This document shows positions 53,317 to 61,949 of a stretch of DNA of 64,000 nucleotides, piece by piece (within the stretch, counting starts at the first letter, position 1; each line of letters opens with the position of its first letter). The notes under the pieces are model-generated. The model saw nothing but the letters and a program-made list of their open reading frames with translations. It had not been told where the DNA came from and made no database searches. The stretch is from Actinomycetota bacterium (GTDB lineage: Bacteria > Actinomycetota > Thermoleophilia > Miltoncostaeales > Miltoncostaeaceae), in contig CAUJCX010000041.1 of assembly GCA_963169235.1 (NCBI GenBank), positions 1 to 64,000 on the forward strand, read 5' to 3'. The translations under genes were made by a program, and so were the position numbers.

Positions 53317-54699
53317 ATGGCGACGATCGCTCCGTTTCTGCACCCCTGCACCCCTGCATCCCGCGACGGCGAGCCGCTGCTGCCCGTGTCGGACGCGCGC
53401 TCGCTGACGCCGCTGGTCGACGGGCGCAACGTGCGCTACGCCAACCTCGACTACGCGGCCAGCGCGCCCGCCCTCGACGCCGTCACCCGCCAGCTGGAGG
53501 CCGTGCTGCCGTACTACGCCAGCGTCCACCGCGGCGCCGGATACGCCTCCCAGGTCTCCACGGCGCTGTACGAGCGCTCCCGCGAGGTGGTGGGCGAGTT
53601 CGTCGGCGCGCGCTCCGACGACGTCGTGGTGATCACCCGCAACACCACCGACAGCCTCAACCTGCTGGCGACGGCCGTGCCGAGCGACCAAGGCGACGTG
53701 GTGGTGCTGGACGTGGAGCACCACGCCAACCTGCTGCCGTGGCGGCGCGGCGGCTGCCGGGTGGTGCCGCTGCGGTCCACCATCGCCGCGACGCTGGCGG
53801 CCCTGGAGGCCGCCGTCGCCTCGTCCCCGACGGCGCTGGTGGCCGTGACGGGGTGCAGCAACGTCACCGGCGAGCTGCTGCCGCTGGCGCGCCTGGTGGA
53901 GATCGCGCACCGGCACGGCGCCCGCATCGTCGTGGACGGCGCGCAGCTGGTGCCGCACCGGCGGGTCGACATCGCGGCCCTGGGCATCGACTACCTCGCC
54001 CTGTCGGGCCACAAGCTGTACGCGCCGCACGGCGCGGGCGCGCTGGTGGGCCGCCGCGACTGGCTGGACGCCGCCCCGGCCTACCTTGCGGGCGGCGGAG
54101 CCGTGCGCGAGGTGACGGCCGACCACGTGGAGTGGGCGGCGGCGCCGCAGCGGCACGAGGGCGGGTCGCCCAACGTGCTGGGCGCGGTGGCCCTGGCGAC
54201 GGCGTGCGAGACGCTGGCGCTGGTGCCCGAGGGCGAGCTGCTGGCCCATGAGGCCGAGCTGGCCGGCCTCCTGCGCGACGGCCTGGCCGGCGTGCCGGGC
54301 GTCAGCATCGTGCGCATCTGGGACGACAGCGAGGAGTCGGTGGGCGTCGTCACGTTCACCGTCGACGGCCACGACGCCGGGCGGGCGGCCGCGTACCTGT
54401 CGGCCGAGCACGGCATCGGCGTCCGCGACGGCCGCTTCTGCGCGCACCCGCTGGTGGCCCGCCTGGGCCACGCGGCCGGCGCCGTGCGCGCCAGCCTCGG
54501 CGTCGGATCGCGCCGCGACGACGTGGAGCGCCTGGTGGACGCGCTGCACACCCTGGTGCGCGACGGCGAGACCTGGACCTACGCGCTCGACGGTGGCCGC
54601 TGGGCCCCGTCGCCCGACCCGCGCCGGGCCCCGGCGCTGCCGGCCCTGGGCATCACGCTGGGCGGCGCGCTGCCCGCATCCCCGTGCGAGGGTGACTGA
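53317..54699 (+). CDS. class V aminotransferase, cysteine-desulfurase-like
   Basis: A 460-residue PLP enzyme. ANLDYAASAPALDAV, TRNTTDSLNLLA, DVEHHANLLPWR, VDGAQLVPHRRVD, the PLP lysine in LSGHKLYAPHGAG and a Cys in GVRDGRFCAHPL, aligned with the desulfurase Cys of SufS/CsdA (GHHCAQPL), are present. It is about 50 residues longer than SufS. ATG 53317 follows AAAAGGA. Being behind a SAM-IV switch and before a rhodanese, it probably releases sulfur from cysteine or a related compound. No suf or iscU gene is adjacent. Confidence 0.85.
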   Translation: MATIAPFLHPCTPASRDGEPLLPVSDARSLTPLVDGRNVRYANLDYAASAPALDAVTRQLEAVLPYYASVHRGAGYASQVSTALYERSREVVGEFVGARSDDVVVITRNTTDSLNLLATAVPSDQGDVVVLDVEHHANLLPWRRGGCRVVPLRSTIAATLAALEAAVASSPTALVAVTGCSNVTGELLPLARLVEIAHRHGARIVVDGAQLVPHRRVDIAALGIDYLALSGHKLYAPHGAGALVGRRDWLDAAPAYLAGGGAVREVTADHVEWAAAPQRHEGGSPNVLGAVALATACETLALVPEGELLAHEAELAGLLRDGLAGVPGVSIVRIWDDSEESVGVVTFTVDGHDAGRAAAYLSAEHGIGVRDGRFCAHPLVARLGHAAGAVRASLGVGSRRDDVERLVDALHTLVRDGETWTYALDGGRWAPSPDPRRAPALPALGITLGGALPASPCEGD

Positions 54700-54758
54700 C
54701 GGGGAGGGCGCCGTACGGGCGTCGTGTACGTTCTTCCCGTCTCGACGAAGGGGAGCGC

Positions 54759-55103
54759 ATGGCCTGGGATGACGTCAAACGCTGGCAGCCGGTCGACCTG
54801 TACGCCTCGTTCCGCATGGGCGACTCGGTGCAGCCGGTCGACGTGCGTGACCGCGACTACCGTGAGGCCGAGACGCAGATCAAGGGAGCGCTGCGCATCG
54901 ACCCGATGGAGTTCGAGTCGCAGATCGCCCAGCTGCCCGAGGGCAAGGAGCTCATCTTCTACTGCGAGCGTCCCGGCGAGGCCACGTCGCTGAAGATCGC
55001 GATGTGGGCGTTCGACCACGGCCGCAACCGCGTGGGGGTGCTGGTGGGGGGCTGGCCCGCCTGGGACGAGGCGGGCTACCCCACCGAGCCGAAGGCCGCC
55101 TAG
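54759..55103 (+). CDS. rhodanese-like sulfurtransferase
   Basis: A 114-residue single rhodanese domain with DVRDRDYREAETQIKGALRI and the active-site loop YCERPGEATS (Cys at about 69). It would accept persulfide sulfur, fitting with the desulfurase-like gene 59 bases upstream; AAGGGG gives the ribosome site. A TACGTT -10-like element lies at 54725-54730, so it may also have its own promoter. It shares four bases with the next gene on the other strand. Confidence 0.85.
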   Translation: MAWDDVKRWQPVDLYASFRMGDSVQPVDVRDRDYREAETQIKGALRIDPMEFESQIAQLPEGKELIFYCERPGEATSLKIAMWAFDHGRNRVGVLVGGWPAWDEAGYPTEPKAA

Positions 55104-55426
55104 GGCGTCGGGTCCTTCTTGGGCCGCAGGTCGTAGTTGTCCTCCAGCCACTGCGGCAGCACCGCCGCGATGGCCCGGGCCATCAGCTCGCGTTCGGCGA
55201 TGGCCGCGCGCGTCGCGACCTCGAGCACCAGCTTGCCCTCGTCGGAGCGCACGCCGCCGACCCCCGACACCGTCTTCTCGGCCTCCTGGCGGGCGTACAC
55301 CATGCCGCGCGCGGCCTGCGCCCAGTTCTCGCGCGTCCATTCGATGAGGCGCTTCTCGAGCTCGGTCTGCTCGTGCAGCAGGAGCGCCTTGTGCAGCTCG
55401 TTGGGGATGAATTCCGATTCGGGCAT
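55100..55426 (-). CDS. hypothetical helical protein
   Basis: A 108-residue soluble protein rich in helix (HEQTELEKRLIEWTRENWAQ, RAAIAERELMARAIAAVLPQ). ATG 55426 follows GAGGAG. No family recognised. Convergent with the rhodanese gene, overlapping four bases. Confidence 0.55.
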   Translation of the reverse strand: MPESEFIPNELHKALLLHEQTELEKRLIEWTRENWAQAARGMVYARQEAEKTVSGVGGVRSDEGKLVLEVATRAAIAERELMARAIAAVLPQWLEDNYDLRPKKDPTP

Positions 55427-55543
55427 CGTGCTCCTCGTGTGAGCCGGGTGGAAGGGGGCCAGCATACCCCGCGCCGCATCCGGCCCGGCCCGGCCTGTGG
55501 CACACTGCCCCGTGAGCTCGACCACGCTGCGTGAGGAGCGCCG

Positions 55544-55852
55544 GTGAAGACGTTCGTGTTGCTGTCGACGTTGACGCCCCAGGGCGCCGCCAACCTGCAT
55601 GTCACGCCCGAGCGGCTGCTCGAGGTGAACCGCGAGGTCGAGGCGTACGGGGGCCGGGTACTGCGCCAGTGGGCGGTGCTGGGGCCGTACGACTTCCTCA
55701 CCATCATCGAGGCCGCCGACGAGCACGTCGTCGCACGCATCACCACCGAGCTGGGCTCACGCGGCAGCGCGTACTTCGAGACGATGCCCGCCGTGTCCAC
55801 CGACGAGATGGACCTGGGCGACCCGGGCCGGTTCGGCGGTGCCGCGCTGTAG
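55544..55852 (+). CDS. GYD domain protein
   Basis: A 102-residue protein with the GYD pattern: FVLLSTLTPQGAANL at the N terminus and VLGPYDFLTIIEAADEHVVA in the middle, a ferredoxin-like dimer fold. Function unknown. GTG 55544 follows GAGGAG. Confidence 0.75.
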   Translation: MKTFVLLSTLTPQGAANLHVTPERLLEVNREVEAYGGRVLRQWAVLGPYDFLTIIEAADEHVVARITTELGSRGSAYFETMPAVSTDEMDLGDPGRFGGAAL

Positions 55853-55857
55853 CGCCG

Positions 55858-56022
55858 TCAGGCGATGCGGCGCCAGGACTCCCCGGCGCACAGCGGGCAC
55901 GGGGGCAGCACCAGCACGCCGTCGTTCTCGTTGGGTGAGGCGATCAGCAGGTCGCACGACGCGCAGCGGAACGACCCGACGACGGCGTCGCCCACCTCAT
56001 GCAGTTGATCGGACGTGCTCAC
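55858..56022 (-). CDS. 54-residue zinc-ribbon protein
   Basis: A GTG-started ORF of 54 codons coding VSTSDQLHEVGDAVVGSFRC ... ASC ... CPLCAGESWRRIA. Two CxxC pairs (CASC and CPLC) with a short acidic linker make a minimal zinc ribbon. It is the first of three short genes in this area that carry or neighbour CxxC elements. No ribosome site is obvious. Function unknown. Confidence 0.5.
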   Translation of the reverse strand: MSTSDQLHEVGDAVVGSFRCASCDLLIASPNENDGVLVLPPCPLCAGESWRRIA

Positions 56023-56041
56023 GGGCCCCCCGGGGGTCGGA

Positions 56042-56287
56042 CTAGGAAAAGACGGCGACGGCCGTCGTCACGATGCCGGCCAGCACCAACGCGGCGGCGG
56101 CGACGTACAGCAGCGTGCGCTCGGACACGCCCAGTATGGCGCGCCCCGCTCCCACGGGCCGCTCGGCGACATCGCGTGCACAGAACGGGCACACGGTCAC
56201 GCCGTGCGCCAGGGGGAGGCCACAGTTACCGCACGTGGGCGAGTCGGAACGGTGGTTGCCCTGGAGGTCGGTGGATTCCGGGCGCAT
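56042..56287 (-). CDS. zinc-ribbon protein with a C-terminal membrane helix
   Basis: An 81-residue protein from ATG 56287. CGNCGLPLAHGVTVCPFC is a zinc ribbon; ERTLLYVAAAALVLAGIVTT is a single C-terminal membrane helix. The gene starts just past the stop of the coiled-coil gene (56292) upstream, so they are cotranscribed. Function unknown. Confidence 0.6.
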   Translation of the reverse strand: MRPESTDLQGNHRSDSPTCGNCGLPLAHGVTVCPFCARDVAERPVGAGRAILGVSERTLLYVAAAALVLAGIVTTAVAVFS

Positions 56288-56291
56288 GGGT

Positions 56292-56690
56292 TCAGTCGTC
56301 GTCGTTCTTCGTGGCGAAGAAGCGGTCGGCCGCCTCCCAGCCGGTGCCCGCCGAGCGCGACGCAGCCGATGCATCGGGCGCGGAGGCCGGGGACGGCGCC
56401 GGGGTGGGGGGCGCCGGTGCGTCGTCGTGGAACGCCGCGATCTCGGCGTCCTTGCCCTCGATCTCCATCAGCGCGCTGTCGACGGCCGCCACCTGCGGGC
56501 TGAGCGCGGCACCGTCCAGGCTGCCGTCCTTCACCAGCGCGTACGCGCGTTCGCCCAGCTCCTCCAAGGCAGCACGATGCTGGCGCTCCAGCAGCCGCCG
56601 CTCGCCCTGGATGCGGGCCCGCTTCACGGACTGCTGCACGTCGCCGGCCAGGCGCCCGGCCTGCTGCGTGATCTGATCGAGGATCGACAA
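56292..56690 (-). CDS. coiled-coil protein, hypothetical, TTG start
   Basis: A 132-residue protein with helical, charged N-terminal part (QQAGRLAGDVQQSVKRARIQ ... HRAALEELGERAYALVKDGS) and a Pro/Ala/Ser-rich tail. TTG 56690 is chosen because GGAGG stands five bases upstream; an ATG at 56732 is further and lacks a site. It resembles the helical partner of zinc-ribbon proteins in other actinobacteria, without certainty. Confidence 0.55.
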   Translation of the reverse strand: MSILDQITQQAGRLAGDVQQSVKRARIQGERRLLERQHRAALEELGERAYALVKDGSLDGAALSPQVAAVDSALMEIEGKDAEIAAFHDDAPAPPTPAPSPASAPDASAASRSAGTGWEAADRFFATKNDDD

Positions 56691-56845
56691 CGGCGCCTCC
56701 GTGTGACTGCGGATCGGTGCGTACCCACCCATTGTACCGGCAGGCGTCCCACCGTGGTGCGTACCTCGTCACGAACCGGTGTGGATCGGTGTGAGGGCGC
56801 GTTCGTAGCGTGGCCCCATGTTGATCACACCGTTCGGGAGGAACC

Positions 56846-57088
56846 ATGCTGCACCGCACCAGCGCCGCCACCGCCGCCTACGCCCAGGCGTGGTGGAACA
56901 CCCGCCGCGACGCCCTCGAGCAGGGGCAGAACGGCCAGGGGACCGTCGAGTACGTCGGCATCGTCGTCACCATGGCCCTGTTGCTGGGAGGCATCGCCGT
57001 CGCGTCCAAGGGCTGGGGTAACGACATCGCCACGTCGTTGCGCGGCATTCTCAAGGGTGCGATCACCCACGCGGGCAAGGGCATCTGA
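56846..57088 (+). CDS. Flp/TadE-like type IVb pilin, orphan
   Basis: An 80-residue protein with the pilin-like GQGTVEYVGIVVTMALLLGG segment, a Gly-Gln-Gly then Thr-Val-Glu-Tyr start of the hydrophobic helix as in Flp pilins, after a 30-residue leader. ATG 56846 follows GGGAGGAACC. No Tad/Cpa secretion genes are in the window, so its export system must lie elsewhere. Confidence 0.7.
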   Translation: MLHRTSAATAAYAQAWWNTRRDALEQGQNGQGTVEYVGIVVTMALLLGGIAVASKGWGNDIATSLRGILKGAITHAGKGI

Positions 57089-57110
57089 GCGGCGCGGGCC
57101 GGGCGGCGCG

Positions 57111-57116
57111 TACCAT
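57111..57116 (+). promoter_or_regulatory. -10 element of leaderless gene at 57124
   Basis: TACCAT ends seven bases before GTG 57124. Confidence 0.5.
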
Positions 57117-57123
57117 CGGCGGC

Positions 57124-57594
57124 GTGTGCCGACCCGTCACTGCGCCCGACGCCCCCCTGGGTGCCGGCGACCTCACCCGCCGCTGGGCGCTTGAGACCCC
57201 CGCCGGACCCCGCTTCCCGGGGCTCACGCGCCCCGAGGCCGAGGGCGCCGGCGTCCGTCTGCGCGACGTCGTCGACCTCTCCGGGGTGCTGGTCGCCGTC
57301 ACGCTGGACGCCATGCTGACCGACGGCGCGGGCCCGCACCTGGTGGACGGCGACGGGCGCGTGGTGATCGTGCTCGGCCCGCATCCCGTCCTGACCGGGG
57401 TCAGCGTCGGCATGGGCCCGTCGGACGGCGACGGCAGGCGGGTGGGCGTGGTGGCCGACGAGGGCGGCGGCGTGTGGCGCTGGCGGGCGGTGGCCGACGT
57501 GCCCGAGTCGCAGGCGATCGCGGCGCTCGACCGCCTCGCCGCGGTGGCGCGCACCGCCGACCTGCGGGCCTGGGCGGCGTCCCCGGCGGGGTGA
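57124..57594 (+). CDS. hypothetical protein
   Basis: A 156-residue soluble protein starting at GTG 57124, right behind a -10 element (leaderless). It contains VLVAVTLDAMLTDGAGPHLV, VVIVLGPHPVLTGV and DEGGGVWRWRAVAD. No family recognised. Confidence 0.5.
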   Translation: MCRPVTAPDAPLGAGDLTRRWALETPAGPRFPGLTRPEAEGAGVRLRDVVDLSGVLVAVTLDAMLTDGAGPHLVDGDGRVVIVLGPHPVLTGVSVGMGPSDGDGRRVGVVADEGGGVWRWRAVADVPESQAIAALDRLAAVARTADLRAWAASPAG

Positions 57595-57611
57595 CGGTCA
57601 CGCCGGGCGCG

Positions 57612-57617
57612 TAAGCT
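57612..57617 (+). promoter_or_regulatory. -10 element of leaderless gene at 57624
   Basis: TAAGCT ends six bases before GTG 57624. Confidence 0.45.
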
Positions 57618-57623
57618 CTGGGC

Positions 57624-57935
57624 GTGCCGCCGCGACCGACCACATACCTCATCCGCTTCACGGCCCGTGACGAGGCACCCGTGGACGCCGAGGCCGCCGG
57701 GCGGCTGCGTGACGCGTTGCAGACGCTTCCCGGCATCGGCCAGGTGCACGGCACCACGATGGACCCCGACCGGGGCGTGGTGAGCGGTGAGTTCCAGCTG
57801 GATGTCGCCCGCGGCATCGGCGCGGCGTCACGCGACGGCGCGCGCATCGCACGCGAGGCGTTGAAGAACGCCGAGATGGCGGACGCCCGGCTGATCGAGC
57901 TGTGGGCGGGGTTGCGGGAGGAGCGGCCGGAGTGA
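57624..57935 (+). CDS. hypothetical protein
   Basis: A 103-residue protein (YLIRFTARDEAPVDAEAAGR, RGIGAASRDGARIAREALKN). GTG 57624 directly behind a -10. No family recognised. It precedes the DUF1385 gene by 22 bases, so the two may be cotranscribed. Confidence 0.5.
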   Translation: MPPRPTTYLIRFTARDEAPVDAEAAGRLRDALQTLPGIGQVHGTTMDPDRGVVSGEFQLDVARGIGAASRDGARIAREALKNAEMADARLIELWAGLREERPE

Positions 57936-57957
57936 TCCGGGCACGTCGGGGGCGCGG

Positions 57958-58881
57958 GTGAGCGGCACCCCGGTACAGGTGGGCGGTAGCGCCCTTCCGG
58001 GCGGGGTGATGATGCGCACGCCGACGCGCGTGGGCATCGCCGTGCGCGCGGAGCCCTCGGGTGACATCGTCACCGAGACGTTCGCGCCGTCGGTGCCGGC
58101 CGGGCGATGGGCGCGTCGGCCGCTGGTGCGGGGCGTGGTGGCGATGGGCACGGCGCTGTCGACCGGCCGGCGGGCGATGGAGACCGGCGAGCGCCTGCGC
58201 TGGGGCGCCGACGCGCAACCCGCCGCGGGGCCGGCGGTGACCGCGGCGGTGGTGGGGGGCGCGCTGGTCGGCCTGGTGGTGCAGGTGCTCGGCTACCGGG
58301 TGGGGCCGGTGGTGATCGCCAAGGAGCTGGGGCTCACGGGCGCGCCGTTCATCGTGGCCGACGCCGCGATCCGTCTCGCGCTGATGCTCTGCACCCTGAT
58401 GGCGGTCAGCGCGCTGCCGCCGTTCCGCCGCCTGCTGCGGTACCACGGGGCCGAGCACAAGGCCATCGCCGCGCTGGAGGCCGGCGGGCCGCTGACCCCT
58501 GCGGCGGCCGCGGTGTGCTCGCGCTTCCACCCCCGTTGCGGCACGTCGTTTCTGGTGGTGTCGGCCGTGGTGTCCATCGCCGTCTACGGGCTGGTGCTGG
58601 CCGTGACGGGCGTGTTCACGTACCCCGCCCTCATCGCCACCCGGCTGGTGGGCGGACCCGTGGTGACCGCGATCGCGTTCGAGATCCAGCGCCGCGCCGC
58701 GGGCCGGGGTGGCGCGTGGCGGCTGGTGTCGGCGCCCGGCATGGCCGCTCAGCGCCTCACCACGCGCGAACCGGGTCCCGGCGAGCTGGCCGTGGCGCTC
58801 GCCGCGCTGGACGCGGCGCTGAACGACCCGCCCGCCACCGGCGCCCCCGCCGAAGCCTCCGGGGCGGTGCACGGTGCCTGA
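57958..58881 (+). CDS. DUF1385 membrane protein (YqhQ-like)
   Basis: A 307-residue protein with about five membrane helices and the DUF1385 signatures GGSALPGGVMMRTPT, RYHGAEHKAIAALEAG and FHPRCGTSFL, whose His/Glu/Cys suggest a metal site. Family function is unknown. GTG 57958. It overlaps the MscS gene by eight bases. Confidence 0.88.
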   Translation: MSGTPVQVGGSALPGGVMMRTPTRVGIAVRAEPSGDIVTETFAPSVPAGRWARRPLVRGVVAMGTALSTGRRAMETGERLRWGADAQPAAGPAVTAAVVGGALVGLVVQVLGYRVGPVVIAKELGLTGAPFIVADAAIRLALMLCTLMAVSALPPFRRLLRYHGAEHKAIAALEAGGPLTPAAAAVCSRFHPRCGTSFLVVSAVVSIAVYGLVLAVTGVFTYPALIATRLVGGPVVTAIAFEIQRRAAGRGGAWRLVSAPGMAAQRLTTREPGPGELAVALAALDAALNDPPATGAPAEASGAVHGA

Positions 58882-59713
58882 TCTGCCCGACTGGGGCGAG
58901 CGCCTCGTCGCCGTCGTGGTCATCGTGCTCGTCGCGCTCGCCCTGACGTGGCTGCTGCGCCGCGTGCTGTCGCGCGTGGCCCGCCGCGTGCGGGGAGCGC
59001 TGCCCGACGAAAGCCCGGCCGGCAAGCGCGCCCGCACGCTCGCCAGCGTGTTGGGAGCCGTCGGCATCGTCTTCATCTGGCTCGTCGCCGTGCTGACCGT
59101 GCTGGACGTCAGCGGCGTGCCCGTCGGGCCGCTGATCGCGACCGCGGGCATCGGTGGCGTGGCGCTGGGCTTCGGTCTGCAGAACCTCGTGCGCGACTGC
59201 GTCGCCGGGCTATTCATCCTGTCCGAGAACCAGTACGACGTGGGCGACAGCGTGAAGGTGGCGGGCGTGGAGGGCACGGTGGAGGCGATCACGTTGCGCA
59301 GCACGGTGCTGCGCGGCCTGGACGGCGCCCGCCACGTGGTGTCCAACGGCGAGATCCGCGTCAGCACCAACGCCACCCGCCGCTACTCGCGGGCCGTGGT
59401 GAGGGTGCCGGTGGCGTTCAGCGCCGACATCGACGCCGCGCTGAAGGCCGTGCGGGCCGCGGCCCGGCAGATGGCCGCCGACCCCGCGCTGTCCGGTGAC
59501 CTCACCGGCCCCCCGGCGGTGCTCGGCGTCGACGCGTTCACCGACACCGGCATCGAGCTGGCCGTGTTCGTCGAGACCCCGCCCGGGCGTCAGTTCGCCA
59601 TGGGCCGCGAGCTGCGGCGGCGCCTGGTGGTGGCGCTGCACGAGGCCGGCGTGCCCCTCGCGACCGACACCGGCTCGCCGCCACCCCCGCCCGAGGAGGA
59701 CGAGCCCGCCTGA
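58874..59713 (+). CDS. small-conductance mechanosensitive channel (MscS family)
   Basis: A 279-residue membrane protein with three helices and the MscS pore-lining and beta domain (IGGVALGFGLQNLVRDCVAG, then QYDVGDSVKVAGVEGTVEAI). It opens on membrane tension to release solutes under osmotic shock. GTG 58874. Its C terminus is Pro/Glu-rich. Confidence 0.92.
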   Translation: MPDLPDWGERLVAVVVIVLVALALTWLLRRVLSRVARRVRGALPDESPAGKRARTLASVLGAVGIVFIWLVAVLTVLDVSGVPVGPLIATAGIGGVALGFGLQNLVRDCVAGLFILSENQYDVGDSVKVAGVEGTVEAITLRSTVLRGLDGARHVVSNGEIRVSTNATRRYSRAVVRVPVAFSADIDAALKAVRAAARQMAADPALSGDLTGPPAVLGVDAFTDTGIELAVFVETPPGRQFAMGRELRRRLVVALHEAGVPLATDTGSPPPPPEEDEPA

Positions 59714-59720
59714 GGCGGCG

Positions 59721-60713
59721 TCAGCCCGCGAGCGCCGCCCGGTGGCGTCGCAGGGCCTCGTCCACCTGGTCGCCGAACGCCGCCTCCAGGGCTGGGTTCC
59801 CCATCTCGGTGAACGGCGGGATGTCGTCGGTGCGCAGTTCCGGGGCGTGTCCGCGGCCCCCCATCAGGGTGCGCACGTCGCGCAGCACCTCCACGGGGTG
59901 GGCGCACAGCCGCTCGTACGGCACCTCCAGCACGTGATCGGGTCCCAGGCGCGCGGCGGACTCACCGATGGCGCGCTCCACCAGCAGCACCTGGGCGGCC
60001 ACCTGGCCCGCCGGAGGCTCGTCGTCCAGGCCGGGCGCGTGGGGGTGGAGGGAGGCCCACTGCGTCTCGTCGCCGTACAGCGAGCGGCGCATCTTCAGCA
60101 GCGAAAGCGCGGTGTCGCGGGGATCGCGGCGCACCCACACGAAGCACGTCCGCGGCATGTGCCGCACCATCGCGTCCATGTGCCAGGCCATCAGCATCGG
60201 CTTGAACGTCATGGGCGCGCCGTGGGCGGACGCCATCGCGATCAGCGTCGCCCGCAGGCGGCCCCAGTCGATCGTCTGCTCGTGGGCCGCGTCCCTTTGC
60301 CGCATGTCGGCGTAGCGCAGGTGGTGGCTCCAGAAGTAGCCGAACTCGTGAGGCTCGGACACGCCGCTGGTGCGGCCGAACTGCGACGAGAACGACGACC
60401 GCAGGCTGGCGACGCCCAGCTTGCGCGCCAGCCGCACCCCGTACGTCGGGGCCAGCCAGAACGCGGCGCTCAGGTTGTTGACGTAGCCGACGTCGAGCCC
60501 GCTGGCGATCAGCTGGTACATCAGCGTGGTGCCGGAACGCGGGGAGCCGACCACGTGCAGCGTCGGCATCACCTCGTCGGCCGCGGGGTCGACGGCCTCG
60601 CGCTCGTGCGGCTCGAGCAGCAGGTTGAGGTGCTCGAGGAAGTCCTCGTCGGCGGCGTCCTTGGCGAATGCCGCGCTGAGGCCCGTGTCGATGCGTCGCT
60701 GATAGCCGCCCAT
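59721..60713 (-). CDS. sulfotransferase family protein
   Basis: A 330-residue protein with the PAPS-binding 5'-phosphosulfate loop (HVVGSPRSGTTLMYQLI) and the 3'-phosphate site (VWVRRDPRDTALSLL). Such enzymes transfer sulfate to alcohols or lipids; the substrate is unknown. ATG 60713. Divergent from the flavin monooxygenase, with a 60-base shared upstream region. Confidence 0.87.
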   Translation of the reverse strand: MGGYQRRIDTGLSAAFAKDAADEDFLEHLNLLLEPHEREAVDPAADEVMPTLHVVGSPRSGTTLMYQLIASGLDVGYVNNLSAAFWLAPTYGVRLARKLGVASLRSSFSSQFGRTSGVSEPHEFGYFWSHHLRYADMRQRDAAHEQTIDWGRLRATLIAMASAHGAPMTFKPMLMAWHMDAMVRHMPRTCFVWVRRDPRDTALSLLKMRRSLYGDETQWASLHPHAPGLDDEPPAGQVAAQVLLVERAIGESAARLGPDHVLEVPYERLCAHPVEVLRDVRTLMGGRGHAPELRTDDIPPFTEMGNPALEAAFGDQVDEALRRHRAALAG

Positions 60714-60773
60714 GCCGCGGGCCACACTAGCAGCGGCTTCCGTGCCGTCCGCGAGCGGGACGAGACTGCCCGC

Positions 60774-61934
60774 ATGGTCGATCGCATCGATTTCGGCATC
60801 TTCCTGCCCCCCTTCCACGAACCGGGCCAGAACCCCACGCTGGCCTTGGAACGCGACCTCGAGACCATCGTCCACTGCGACCGCCTGGGGTTTCAGGAGG
60901 CGTGGGTGGGCGAGCACCACTCCACGGGCTGGGAGACCATCGCGTCGCCCGAGCTGTTCCTCGCGTTCGCCGCCGAGCGCACCAAGCACATCCGCCTGGG
61001 CACGGGGGCCGTCAGCCTGCCGTACCACCACCCGCTGATGGTGGCCGACCGCATCGTGCTGCTCGACCACCTCACCCGCGGCCGCATCAACTTCGGCGTC
61101 GGCCCGGGCGGCCACGTGACCGACGCGGTGATGCTTGGCCTCGACCCGGCGCACCTGCGCGACATGATGGCGGAGTCGCTGGGTGTCATCATCCGCCTGC
61201 TGACAGACCCGTCTGCGTACTCGTATGAGGCGAGCTGGTTCCGGCTTGTCGATGCGGTTCTGCAGCTGCGTCCGTACCAACGTCCGCATCCGCCGCTGGC
61301 CGTCACCAGCCTCGAATCGCCGGCCGGCATGCGCCTGGCCGGCCTCACCGGGGCCGGGGTACTGCAACTGGCGGTGGCGAAGGCGACGGGCGTGCCCATG
61401 AACCTGCGGGCCCACTGGGCCCACGCCGAGGAGGCGGCCGCCGAGGCAGGTCGCACCGCCCGCCGCGACGGCTGGCGGCTGGTGATCCCCGCCCACATCG
61501 CCGAGACCCGCGCCGACGCCATCGCGCAGATCAGGGAGGGGGGAGCGCGCCACCTGCTGGAGTACGTCGAGGCGACGACCGGCCGGCCGTGTCCCGTTCC
61601 CGGTCCCCCCGATCAGATCGCGGAGCAGATGGCCGAGCGCGGGGCCTGGGTGGTGGGCACCCCCGACGACCTCGTGGCGGTGATCGACGCGATGCGGGAG
61701 GCCAGCGGAGGGTTCGGCGCGCTGCTGGTGTGGGGCCACGAATGGGCCGCTCGCCCCGCGGTGTTGCGCTCGTACGAGCTGATCGCGCGGGAGGTGATGC
61801 CGCGCGTGCGGGGCGACCTCGCCGGCATCGAAGCGTCACAAGCGATTGCACGCAAGAAGGCAACCGATGTGCACCGCATGCGCAGCGAGGCCACCCGGGC
61901 GGCCCAGCAGGCCTCAGGGTCGAGTCAAGCCTGA
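60774..61934 (+). CDS. luciferase-like (LLM) flavin-dependent monooxygenase
   Basis: A 386-residue TIM-barrel oxidoreductase. DFGIFLPPFHEPGQN, EAWVGEHHSTGWETIASPEL, RIRLGTGAV-type HIRLGTGAVSLPYHHP and GRINFGVGPGG are typical of the class. It uses reduced FMN or F420 supplied by another enzyme. Substrate unknown. ATG 60774. Confidence 0.87.
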   Translation: MVDRIDFGIFLPPFHEPGQNPTLALERDLETIVHCDRLGFQEAWVGEHHSTGWETIASPELFLAFAAERTKHIRLGTGAVSLPYHHPLMVADRIVLLDHLTRGRINFGVGPGGHVTDAVMLGLDPAHLRDMMAESLGVIIRLLTDPSAYSYEASWFRLVDAVLQLRPYQRPHPPLAVTSLESPAGMRLAGLTGAGVLQLAVAKATGVPMNLRAHWAHAEEAAAEAGRTARRDGWRLVIPAHIAETRADAIAQIREGGARHLLEYVEATTGRPCPVPGPPDQIAEQMAERGAWVVGTPDDLVAVIDAMREASGGFGALLVWGHEWAARPAVLRSYELIAREVMPRVRGDLAGIEASQAIARKKATDVHRMRSEATRAAQQASGSSQA

Positions 61935-61949
61935 GGGACGGCGGGAAAG

